Origin: Siphonodentalium dalli
Taxonomy: Eukaryota; Mollusca; Scaphopoda; Gadilida; Siphonodentaliidae
DNA: 64,000 nucleotides
Direction of reading: 5' to 3'
Assembly (NCBI GenBank): GCA_032622095.1
Contig: CP136067.1
Location: 91,754,707-91,818,706, forward strand
The position numbers and the translations under genes are program-made. The first letter of the stretch is position 1. Every line of letters begins with the position of its first letter. A model generated the notes under the pieces. It saw only the letters and a list, made by a program, of their open reading frames with translations, ran no database searches and had not been told where the DNA came from. Below are positions 51,801 to 55,358 of the stretch, piece by piece.

Positions 51801-53481
51801 CGCGTATATAAAAGAATGCATTGGCATTATTTTCGCAAAATTTCAGGAAGTTTTAGTCATGGAAGGTTTTAACTCCGGGCGAACGAACGGGGAGATTAAT
51901 CTTTCCTCAATACAAGTAGCGTGATTAATATCATGAGTCAGTAATATTACATCTGCCTATTTATCACCCTAATACGTATGGACCATGCATATATATATGA
52001 TTGGGCATCTTCCAAAAATGAGTCAAACTCCACTACACAAGCGAAACCGCTCTATTATTTAACGATGGTTTGTGTTTTCCTTTAGATTTGCATTTGGTTC
52101 TATAATACTATACAGATAATGAATGGCTTGGAGTTGACTATATATGCCAAAATAGTGCTCCGAGAGGAGGAAAATGGTACACGAGCCGCAGGCGAGTGGA
52201 CTATTCCTCCCCGAGGTCTACTATTTTGGCATAGTCAACGACAATTAAGACATGCATTATTTATTATATTATATCGAACATTGGTGCCAATTCTCACACA
52301 ATTTCTGTCTGATTTGTCGAAATTTTATTTACCGTGAATTTTGGAAATCGGTCTGAGATTTGACAATTTACGCCGGACAATCTGTTGACGACGGCAGGTG
52401 AGCATAACTATGTTATTAGTTACACCTAACAGCATCTCTTCGTGGTTCATGCATTTATTTCTATAAATACGTCATTGGCAAAGTCATTTTGGCGAAATTT
52501 TAGAAGATAACTTGCTTAACTTCGATTAGAACGGAAATAAACTCCACTGACATTGCACAATTAGGACTGGCCGCTTGCCAACTAAACGGACACATATTAA
52601 AGGTACTCAATCCGATCAGAGGGTCCCCATCTCAACAGATTCCAACAACAACAATCCGATCAGAGGGTCCTATATTACTATTTCTTTGGCTTTGGGGGTA
52701 AAAAAAATATTTGATTCGAGTCGAGGAACCCATCAAACAAAGCTCAGAGTTATTAGCTATTGATTTTTGTAATTTGTTATTTTCTCGATATGAGTACTAA
52801 TAATTGCCCTTAACTTCGTAATCTGCTCGAGATGTGTACACCAAAACACTATTCAAATATCGATATCTGATCACCCTGAGCGTTGACTGGTAGGTTCCTC
52901 GAGTGGAATCAATTATTGTTTACCCCCATAGCCAAAGGAATAGTAATATAGGACCCTCTGATCGGATTGAGTACCTTTAAATATATACACTGGGTAGCAA
53001 TGATCGGACATTTGTAAGATCATTACAATTGACCAATAAATCTAATCACATTGCAATATTGCAACAGTTGTCGTACAAGTTATAGTTTAAGATTGGCCGT
53101 ATCTTCGGTCGGCAACCAGATTTCGCGTAATGAGTTTGTTATTATAAATAGAGAAAGAATTGTAGGCATGTAGGAATCCTACTGGGGTACTATCGTAAAA
53201 TAGTATAGCAGTGTGCAGCGAATAAGAATGCGAGAAAGTCACGTGAGATAAAATACTCATGGATAACGATGATGATGATGCTTGACTTCTAATTTGTCTC
53301 AGATTCTCTTACTTGCGATGGTGTACAGTTCTGTCTTACGTGGATACCAACTAATGCGGCCGTTGTACCGTATCCAGCAGATAAAACAACAGGAACGAAT
53401 TGCATCGCCAAGACTGATATTGAGTATTGCATTCAAATTGCAAGTACAGGTTGTGGTGTCACCACAACTTTGGTATCATCG
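15592..53481 (+). CDS. Secreted EF-hand and EGF-like protein (six exons seen, 3' end not found)
   Basis: Joined exons: 15592-15843, 28292-28448, 46261-46317, 47979-48122, 50363-50485, 53303-53481. Together they give 912 nt, or 304 codons, ending in phase 0. Every exon has AG before it and a good GT donor after it, and the phases agree throughout (0, 1, 1, 1, 1, 0). Order in the protein: signal peptide 1-18; propeptide to RSKR (42-45); basic four-Cys segment 46-80; RRKR (81-84); a Cys-containing region; an EF-hand loop DADSNGIVDELE at 132-143; EGF-like domain 163-197; EGF-like domain 206-240; and a C-terminal five-Cys region. The EF-hand loop is split by an intron, which strongly supports that join. 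The product should be secreted and calcium-binding. I do not recognise the family, and its function is unknown. A shell-matrix or other extracellular role is only a guess. The link from exon 1 to exon 2 rests on phase and dibasic context alone. No terminal exon was identified, so the gene probably runs on or past the window. Confidence 0.72.
16081..16150 (+). CDS. Candidate alternative terminal exon giving a short peptide precursor
   Basis: A run of nine T and CAG ends at 16080 and makes a strong 3' splice site only 237 bp after the exon 1 donor. Joining phase 0 exon 1 to 16081 adds Met-Phe and then TAA, giving an 86-residue secreted precursor that ends just past RRKR. An ATTAAA string near 16094 could serve as a poly(A) signal. 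This could be an alternative end of the EF-hand/EGF gene, or exon 1 could be a separate short gene and the EF-hand gene could have another first exon. The end coordinate is nominal. Confidence 0.4.
16151..17035. other. Intron 1, start: no gene recognised
   Basis: AT-rich. AACGCTCTTT occurs twice near 16630 and 16678 around a short inverted pair. Nothing else stands out. Confidence 0.35.
17040..17480 (+). pseudogene. LINE ORF1 remnant (coiled coil and RRM-like)
   Basis: Reading through a frameshift, 17100-17400 gives EIKTIKEEINNLEQYTRRK, then CNNKLGMEFE, VSISHRVG and KPRPIIVKF. The sequence N-L-E-Q-Y-x-R-R followed by S-H-R-x-G and P-R-P-I-x-V-K-F is typical of L1/Jockey-class ORF1 nucleic-acid-binding proteins. 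The copy is broken by a stop early and a frameshift after the RPIIVKF segment. It lies in intron 1 in the same direction as the gene and no ORF2 follows, so it is truncated at both ends. Confidence 0.65.
17481..17814. other. No gene recognised
   Basis: Short frames on the minus strand (17373-17715) have no domain. The stretch lies between the LINE ORF1 relic and a minisatellite. Confidence 0.35.
17815..18650. repeat. Satellite array, about 57-bp unit
   Basis: About fourteen imperfect copies of a unit made of TCATATGTTGTCTATTT, GTGAAAAATAGCATGTCTCA and AAAGGACCCAAATTATT. Spacing between AAAGGACCC strings is mostly 55-60 bp with some shortened units. It lies within intron 1. Confidence 0.85.
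18651..19180. other. No gene recognised
   Basis: Spacer between the 57-bp satellite and the palindromic MITE. Nothing recognised. Confidence 0.35.
19182..19641. mobile_element. Second palindromic MITE inside an outer inverted repeat
   Basis: The palindromic arms at 19208-19280 and 19424-19497 match those of the 12034-12495 element (CCCTGTGCCAATGCATTCTC outward, GTCGACCATAGGTCGCCTCG in the centre). Outside them is a different inverted pair: CCCTTTACCCAACAGAACGGC at about 19185 and CCGTTTTGTTGGGTAAAGGG at 19621-19640. The palindromic unit therefore either inserted in, or forms part of, another TIR element. The centre is A/T-rich. Confidence 0.65.
19700..19722. repeat. TA microsatellite
   Basis: A run of TA dinucleotides broken by TCTATATC, followed by TGTGTGTCTGTCTGTG. 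Confidence 0.7.
19780..21960. repeat. Satellite with alternating about 145-bp half-units (about 285-bp dimer)
   Basis: Two related half-units alternate. Type A has TTTAAATATGTC, then GTGGCGCCATTCGAGTCAGG, near 19966, 20258, 20551, 20796, 21081, 21369 and 21650. Type B has TTTAAAGACGCC, then TATTGGTGCTGTTTGGGTGA, near 20407, 20697, 20948, 21228 and 21520. Both share GCCGATTTCCACCAAAYTGATA and CCATGATACGAGGAATCTAAT. A-to-A spacing is 245-293 bp. The divergence is high, so the array is old. Confidence 0.8.
21961..22680. other. No gene recognised
   Basis: A 68-codon frame at 22116-22322 has no domain. The right end may contain upstream parts of the Gypsy pol relic. Confidence 0.35.
22688..23420 (+). 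pseudogene. Ty3/Gypsy LTR retrotransposon pol remnant (RT and RNase H)
   Basis: Read on the + strand with frame changes, the order is VKMPFGLSGSP (RT motif), CYLDDVVI (the Y-x-D-D catalytic box), LKPQKCEFF, VKSFCGLVVYHRAFV (RT end) and then an RNase H-like part with SGWAIEAELLQ and RKELLAVIRFNRQFRHYPLG. This is the standard Ty3/Gypsy order. It contains several frameshifts and stops; the expected Asp before A-S-G is altered. No LTRs, primer-binding site, protease or integrase were found. A dead fragment in intron 1. Confidence 0.8.
23425..24760. repeat. Tandem repeat, about 390-bp unit
   Basis: TCGGGCAGAATCTGGGGAAC occurs near 23489, 23881 and 24269, and each is followed by ATATATCCAAAAT, CGCTTTGGGG, GGTCCTATTTATGGTTT and GTGAACAAATTACTATGCAA. 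A diverged partial fourth unit reaches about 24760. The array starts directly after the Gypsy relic. Inverted pieces of the unit lie at about 27590-27715 and 40185-40230. Confidence 0.8.
24761..25179. other. No gene recognised
   Basis: Nothing recognised, apart from a T/A-rich run at 25142-25170. Confidence 0.35.
25180..26795. repeat. Inverted minisatellite (two arms of opposite orientation)
   Basis: From 25180 to about 26225 degenerate copies of CCAAACCAYYCAATGGGTGT recur every 25-40 bp. From about 26240 to 26795 the same motif appears in reverse complement (GACACTCATTGGGTGGTTTGG type). The switch is near 26230, so the array is a large imperfect inverted repeat. Open frames over it are by-products of the repeat. 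Confidence 0.8.
26796..28291. other. Intron 1, end: mostly unrecognised sequence
   Basis: Contains an inverted piece of the 390-bp unit (27590-27715, CCCCAAAGCGGATTTTATCG) and a small duplication of ACGAATRTTGAACGAATGTTGAATGTTGTGC type at 27745-27830. No coding evidence until exon 2. Confidence 0.45.
28292..28448 (+). CDS. Exon 2: Cys-containing region and first half of the EF-hand loop
   Basis: The exon is preceded by tttatttacag and followed by GTGCGTG. It enters in phase 0 and leaves in phase 1, matching exon 1 before it and 46261 after it. It encodes 52 residues with Cys at exon positions 18, 27 and 45, and ends D-A-D-S-N plus the first base of a Gly codon. These are EF-hand loop positions 1-6, with Ca ligands at 1, 3 and 5. 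The start EIPQIP directly follows RRKR of exon 1, as expected for a chain released by furin-type cleavage. Confidence 0.75.
28449..31540. other. Intron 2, start: no gene recognised
   Basis: TTTAAATTTCGGTTTTRTAATCTAGAGT occurs at 28198 and 28951, a short dispersed duplication spanning exon 2. AATTTTCCAACT pieces near 29310-29390 relate to the repeat at 1-1082. A lone TTAA-AGTGATGTGAAACG end is at 30747-30764. Nothing gene-like. Confidence 0.4.
31946..32748. mobile_element. TIR element, about 800 bp, TATGGGAGGCCC family
   Basis: TATGGGAGGCCCTTTTCACAT at the left, continuing TTATTATTTATTTGCGCTTA, is mirrored at 32711-32748. A TA duplication is possible because both ends read TA-TGGG/CCCA-TA, which would fit a Tc1/mariner-type target. 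No transposase. A truncated relative lies at 2046. Confidence 0.7.
33186..33534. mobile_element. TIR element, 349 bp, related to the TATGGG family
   Basis: TATGGGGAGCCAAATTAACAT continuing TTAATAAATAAT at the left is mirrored at 33493-33534. The interior is built from ATTGCGCTTAAGCRCAATAAGGAATAT repeats. It shares the TATGGG terminus and the CTTAAG interior with the 31946 element. Confidence 0.7.
33670..36750. other. Intron 2: no gene firmly recognised
   Basis: Includes a 139-codon + frame (34039-34458) discussed under findings, repeats of ARGCAGRCCCAAATAATAGTGCA at 34885 and 34933, and an exon-like block at 36523-36655 that does not fit the phase. No other support for coding. Confidence 0.4.
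36758..37391. mobile_element. TTAA-flanked TIR element, 634 bp
   Basis: TTAA at 36754-36757 and 37392-37395. The terminal repeats AGGGGTACTGTAC and GTACAGTACCCCT are perfect over 13 bp. No transposase in the interior. The TTAA target suggests piggyBac-type mobilisation; this is inferred from the target only. Confidence 0.75.
37817..38796. mobile_element. TTAA-flanked foldback element, 980 bp
   Basis: TTAA at 37813-37816 and 38797-38800. The ends are GGGTCAGATG and CATCTAAATGACCC. Internal inverted pairs include GGTACCAAGAACTTG (38017) with TTCTTGGTACC (38548). The stretch 38224-38350 is an inverted copy of 2737-2865. Arms are diverged, so it is old. No transposase. Confidence 0.55.
38940..39065. 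repeat. GTAATG microsatellite
   Basis: Repeated GGTAATGGTAATG hexamers with interruptions. Confidence 0.75.
39140..39620 (+). pseudogene. LINE ORF2 C-terminal zinc-knuckle remnant
   Basis: On the + strand 39373-39450 reads KCFECARTYDLDFKRVLFDCDN, with the C-x2-C...C pattern seen after the RT of non-LTR elements. After a frame change it reads INRHGIDLFVDSLSPGELIAAFFG. The same order is found in the LINE at 55359-56246 (CKHC...DCPSL, then YGIDCFLYLDQIPRLQLLSALLG). The His of the knuckle is not evident. A dead fragment of a related family. Confidence 0.6.
39621..40360. other. No gene recognised; piece of the 390-bp repeat
   Basis: 40185-40230 carries an inverted piece of the 390-bp unit (CCCCAAGGCTGATTTTAGCGG, GATATGTTGTTCCC). 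The remainder was not recognised. Confidence 0.4.
40378..41010. repeat. Direct tandem duplication, about 312-bp unit
   Basis: Two units match nearly base for base: GATTAAATCGGCAATTAACGC at about 40463 and 40774, GAAACGATATTTCGATCAGCG at 40530 and 40842, and AACTCAAGTGGGCTGAGTTAT at 40587 and 40900. Differences are few, so the duplication is recent compared with the neighbouring satellites. Confidence 0.8.
41190..41300. repeat. CTATTCCGAA minisatellite
   Basis: About eight copies of a 12-18-bp unit TCKCTATTCCRAAG. Confidence 0.75.
41404..41547. mobile_element. Hairpin (foldback) element, 144 bp
   Basis: AATGGATGTTGATTTGCTTG and the following AGTATGGATGCAAGNTGGTC are mirrored on the right to CATCCATT. 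The loop is short (about 41465-41485). No coding capacity. Confidence 0.75.
41873..42480 (-). pseudogene. LINE ORF2 C-terminal zinc-knuckle remnant
   Basis: A 117-codon minus-strand frame contains CHVCGTPFTDRTEHILLYCSF, a C-x2-C-x(n)-H-x4-C knuckle followed by FWYDLIYKFHVNTF, as in the C-terminal part of the 55-61 kb LINE. Upstream, 42282-42476 in another frame has IEQPGRYRDLSNSFAHHLVWDFRRKC, probably the part between the RT and the knuckle. A frame change separates them, and no RT core was found. Confidence 0.65.
42481..42905. other. No gene recognised
   Basis: Spacer between the LINE tail and a hairpin element. Confidence 0.35.
42911..43060. mobile_element. Hairpin (foldback) element, 150 bp
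   Basis: TAATAAATACACAGAACGAC continuing GATGTGTAAATGGGTTTGTCGAT is mirrored at 43012-43060. The loop holds GTCGCGGAAGC and GAGAGGCGCTTG. Confidence 0.75.
43107..44806. mobile_element. Element with 30-bp inverted ends and internal direct repeat
   Basis: GGGGTAGTAAAAAATTTGCAGG continuing AACCTATG near 43108 is mirrored at 44776-44805, where it runs into a C-run (44801-44818). Inside, a segment of about 367-bp spacing is duplicated (GAGTTGAAAGACATGCAAAT near 43948 and its relative near 44317; TTGATGCACTGATG at 43980 and 44350). No coding region recognised. Confidence 0.55.
44885..45013. repeat. Dispersed repeat, inverted copy of 3735-3868
   Basis: Reverse complement of the 3.7-kb copy, sharing ACGTCATTTTACGTCAACGA and GTACTTCTAGGAACAAGCGTG. 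The two copies are 41 kb apart in opposite orientation. Confidence 0.65.
45018..45178. mobile_element. Hairpin (foldback) element, 161 bp
   Basis: GAGTAATCAATTAGTTCCGAG and ATAAATAATTCACTCGAGG are mirrored as CTCGTGAATTATTTAAGG and CGGAACCAACTGATTACTC. Confidence 0.7.
45179..45699. other. No gene recognised
   Basis: GATAAATAGAATATGTAATTCGT appears near 45452 and again at 45691, a short direct repeat leading into the next hairpin element. Confidence 0.4.
45700..45842. mobile_element. Hairpin (foldback) element, about 143 bp
   Basis: GTGTTTCTCTCATATGATAT continuing TTATGAAACTCGT is mirrored to ATATCATATGAGAGAAACAC. A second inner stem (TTTTCAGTTT with AAACTGAAAAT) closes the hairpin. The right flank reads CTCATTTCATATCCTCTATAT, also found beside the hairpin at 61031. 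Confidence 0.75.
45843..46260. other. Intron 2, end: no gene recognised
   Basis: Sequence leading to the acceptor of exon 3 at 46260. Confidence 0.35.
46261..46317 (+). CDS. Exon 3: second half of the EF-hand loop and exiting helix
   Basis: A 57-bp exon between tgttttacag and GTACGT. Only phase 1 reads through: the other two frames contain stops. It completes the Gly codon and gives I-V-D-E-L-E-F, supplying EF-hand loop positions 7, 9 and the invariant Glu at 12, then NNAPWLVQVIR as the exiting helix. Such a short exon would be unrecognisable alone; the cross-intron motif and matching phase identify it. On its own the IV...PW pattern also resembles a trypsin N-terminus, but the joined loop is the better explanation. 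Confidence 0.78.
46318..47584. other. Intron 3: no gene firmly recognised
   Basis: A 135-codon minus-strand frame (46871-47278) includes CDICVCSYNLQLWCYVLQC and MIVSLKFDSLLGDDVS. It faintly resembles a LINE C-terminal knuckle region but lacks the His and spacing, so it was not assigned. Confidence 0.35.
47585..47704. mobile_element. Hairpin (foldback) element, 120 bp
   Basis: GCTCCTCATTTTAATATTTAT and CGGCCTGACCT are mirrored as AGGTCAGGTCG and ATAATAAAATGAGGAGC, with a loop of about 50 bp. Confidence 0.75.
47979..48122 (+). CDS. Exon 4: EGF-like domain 1
   Basis: Flanked by AG at 47977-47978 (an alternative acceptor at 47969 would add three codons) and by GTAAGT. Phase 1 to phase 1, the usual symmetric class for EGF modules. 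Six Cys have spacing C-x6-C-x5-C-x9-C-x-C-x8-C (residues 163, 170, 176, 186, 188, 197), which fits an EGF-like fold. The last loop (TSPAGGYD) lacks the typical aromatic-Gly pair in standard position. It is not a classical Ca-binding EGF, because no D-x-D/N-E precedes the first Cys. Confidence 0.85.
48143..48165. repeat. TAA microsatellite
   Basis: About seven TAA/AAT units shortly after the exon 4 donor. Confidence 0.8.
48166..48689. other. Intron 4, start: no gene recognised
   Basis: Nothing recognised on either strand. Confidence 0.35.
48690..48874. mobile_element. Hairpin (foldback) element with a partial duplicate of one arm
   Basis: CATAAATATGTTATTAGCACG continuing GCGTCCGAT (48754) is mirrored to CGGACGCCGTGC and AACATATTTATG (48874). 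A third, diverged copy of the same arm precedes it (AAATGTTATAAGCACGGTGTC, 48690-48715; GATCACAAGCGCC occurs twice). The extra arm suggests slippage or insertion next to an earlier copy. Confidence 0.75.
48875..50362. other. Intron 4, rest: no gene recognised
   Basis: An 88-codon frame at 49105-49371 is hydrophobic but has no splice or start support. A C-run lies at 49390-49406. Nothing else. Confidence 0.35.
50363..50485 (+). CDS. Exon 5: EGF-like domain 2
   Basis: Flanked by acatttcag and GTAAG; phase 1 to phase 1. Six Cys with spacing C-x5-C-x7-C-x8-C-x-C-x8-C (residues 206, 212, 220, 229, 231, 240). The C-terminal loop reads RPGYAGANC, the textbook EGF G-Y-x-G-x-x-C pattern. It is one module in one symmetric exon, the normal arrangement for shuffled EGF domains in extracellular proteins. 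Confidence 0.88.
50486..51700. other. Intron 5, start: no gene recognised
   Basis: TACAGCATGTTCCACGGTA and TAACTGGCAGATACAGACAATAACCAGTAA near 50730-50790 resemble the inverse of parts of 5700-5880, a short relic of that repeat. The remainder was not recognised. Confidence 0.35.
51714..51826. mobile_element. Degenerate copy of the GTGCCAATGCATTCTC palindromic MITE
   Basis: GTGCCAGTGCATGCTCTTATA, GCCTCGCATATATG and AAAAGAATGCATTGGC follow the same order as the arms at 12090 and 19208. One arm and part of the second are fused, with most of the interior missing. Confidence 0.65.
52132..52239. mobile_element. Hairpin (foldback) element, 108 bp
   Basis: GTTGACTATATATGCCAAAAT and CTCCGAGAGGAGGAAAA are mirrored as CCTCCCCGAGG and ATTTTGGCATAGTCAAC. 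Confidence 0.75.
52601..52976. mobile_element. TTAA-flanked TIR element, 376 bp
   Basis: TTAA at 52597-52600 and 52977-52980. The terminal repeat starts AGGTACTCAATCCGATCAGA and runs about 95 bp (through TATATTACTATT, CTTTGG and GGGGGTAAA to TCGAGGAACC). The left arm holds a duplicated AATCCGATCAGAGGGTCC, so one arm is about 45 bp longer. No transposase. Confidence 0.8.
53303..53481 (+). CDS. Exon 6: Cys-rich extracellular segment
   Basis: Preceded by atttgtctcag and followed by GTAAGTTT. Entering in phase 1 it reads 59 full codons and leaves in phase 0, with five Cys (residues 249, 255, 278, 287, 295) and many Thr, Ser and Val. The odd Cys count suggests that the domain continues in a later exon. 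No family was recognised. If the donor were not used, the frame would stop about eight codons into the intron. No convincing next exon was found up to 64000. Confidence 0.7.
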
Positions 53482-53705
53482 GTAAGTTTGTTAAATATTA
53501 ACTAGACTGATTTATGTTCTCTGCAAGAGAATTGGGTCATGCCATAAATATTTACTCTGAAATCATACTCCATCAGTTAAAGCATGGGAACGTGTTGATG
53601 TTGTGACATGTAATTTTATAAAAATTTAAATCAACAGTGCATGTAATATTATATCTTAGTTAATATTTGTTCCATAATAACTGAAGGTCTCAGCCCGAGA
53701 TTGCA

Positions 53706-53905
53706 TGATTTAAGTAACACTGGTGAGCGATTATTTAAGTAACCCTGGTGAGCGATTATTTAAGTAACCATGGTGAGCGATTATTTAAGTAACCCTGGTG
53801 AGCGATTATTTAAGTAACCCTGGTGAGCGATTATGTAAGTAACCCTGGTGAGCGATTATTTGAGTAACCCTGGTGAGTGATTATTTAAGTAACCCTGGTG
53901 AGCGA
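53706..53905. repeat. 25-bp tandem repeat, eight copies
   Basis: Unit TTATTTAAGTAACCCTGGTGA plus GCGA, copies nearly identical. It lies about 225 bp after the exon 6 donor. Each copy contains TGGTGAGC, a match to a 5' splice site core. Confidence 0.9.
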
Positions 53906-54099
53906 TTATCCTTTGCATCGCTTACAATCATGGCATTGCAAACTGCGATTACCGTATCAACGACCTAACATCGGCTACGGGGACACACTTAAAGGGAATC
54001 CCTTTCACTGAGAGTTGGGAAAAGTATCAGTCTGAACATGGGTTCGGGTATTGGCACAACAGAACAGCACAATGCACTTGCTCCGAAATTGTATGGGAC

Positions 54100-54907
54100 C
54101 ATATATATATATATCTTTATTCCTCCATATAATGAAGAGCATATATATAAACATTATAAATAAATTGAGAACACAAATACATCCTGCATGCAGGAATTTG
54201 GCTATACAATATATAGGGTTATATAATTTGACTGACAAAGACAAATACGAACATATTTGAGGGCATATAAGTATGTATACCCTCACGAGCACCGGCACGA
54301 TCACACATCCGCACATTCACATACACGCCCACCCTCACATACATACATACACATAGATACACACATACATACATATACATACACATGTATATACTCATAT
54401 ATACATATATATACGAAAATATACATTAAAACACATATAAATGCGCGCGAGAGCGCAAATGCACGTACACAGCCGCGCCAGAACTCGTGAATATATGCAT
54501 GGTTATATACATATATATAAATGTTCATTTACATATATATGCTTATATTCATATACATACATTCACGTAGACATACACACACCAACACACACATATATGA
54601 ATACATATGTAACGGTCAGGTACCTATATATGCACGTTTATATGTGCATGTATATCTGATTAAATATACACCAAGGCATATATGGAACATGGCTGTAAGA
54701 TGAAGTAAAGGGTATGGAATAATTCGCATTGAGCTGAAGGGGGACGTTTTATGCTGTGTTAAAGAAAGGTTATGCTTTGTTAAGACGGTTATCTGAAGTG
54801 CAAGCGAGATAACTCCAAAGTTTGGATAATTGCGAAAGTTATATGGCATGAATATACATATATATATATATATATACACATGCATATGTATATATACACC
54901 TATACAC

Positions 54908-54995
<88 letters not shown>

Positions 54996-55020
54996 TTACG
55001 CCTATATATGTATACACACA
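54100..55020. repeat. TA-rich simple-sequence tract with a long TA array
   Basis: Mixed ACATACATACA, CACAYACATATATA and TATA sequence from 54100. A nearly pure TA array runs from 54911 to 54993 (about 40 units). Long Tyr-Ile frames over it are artefacts of the repeat. Confidence 0.9.
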
Positions 55021-55115
55021 TACAATTACACATGGGTATGGCTTGTGTTATCATGCATCCGGGAGAATACACATGGGTATGGTTTGTGTGATCATGCATC
55101 CGGGAGAATACTAAG
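55021..55115. repeat. Short tandem duplication
   Basis: CACATGGGTATGGCTTGTGT and TGATCATGCATCCGGGAGAAT appear twice, 43 bp apart. Confidence 0.85.
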
Positions 55116-55358
55116 ATTCATGGATGTCCGTTGAAGTGAGCTTAGTGAGGCTATGTGAAGTGTATAGTACGTAAACTGTAAACAGTGTATACATGTAGGA
55201 AATATGGGTAATTTTAAATATATACATATTTGGCGGAAGGATGCATGGTACTGAATTGGCCAATGCTACATGTGACAGAGATAATTTACCAAATAACAGT
55301 AAATGAATTAATAGAACATTAACGCTATTCTACTCCGAAAGAGCGCTGGTCACTTTAG

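Noticed and set aside
54616-55134. Long Tyr-Ile open frames on both strands
   Set aside because: They are translations of the TA dinucleotide array and neighbouring simple sequence.
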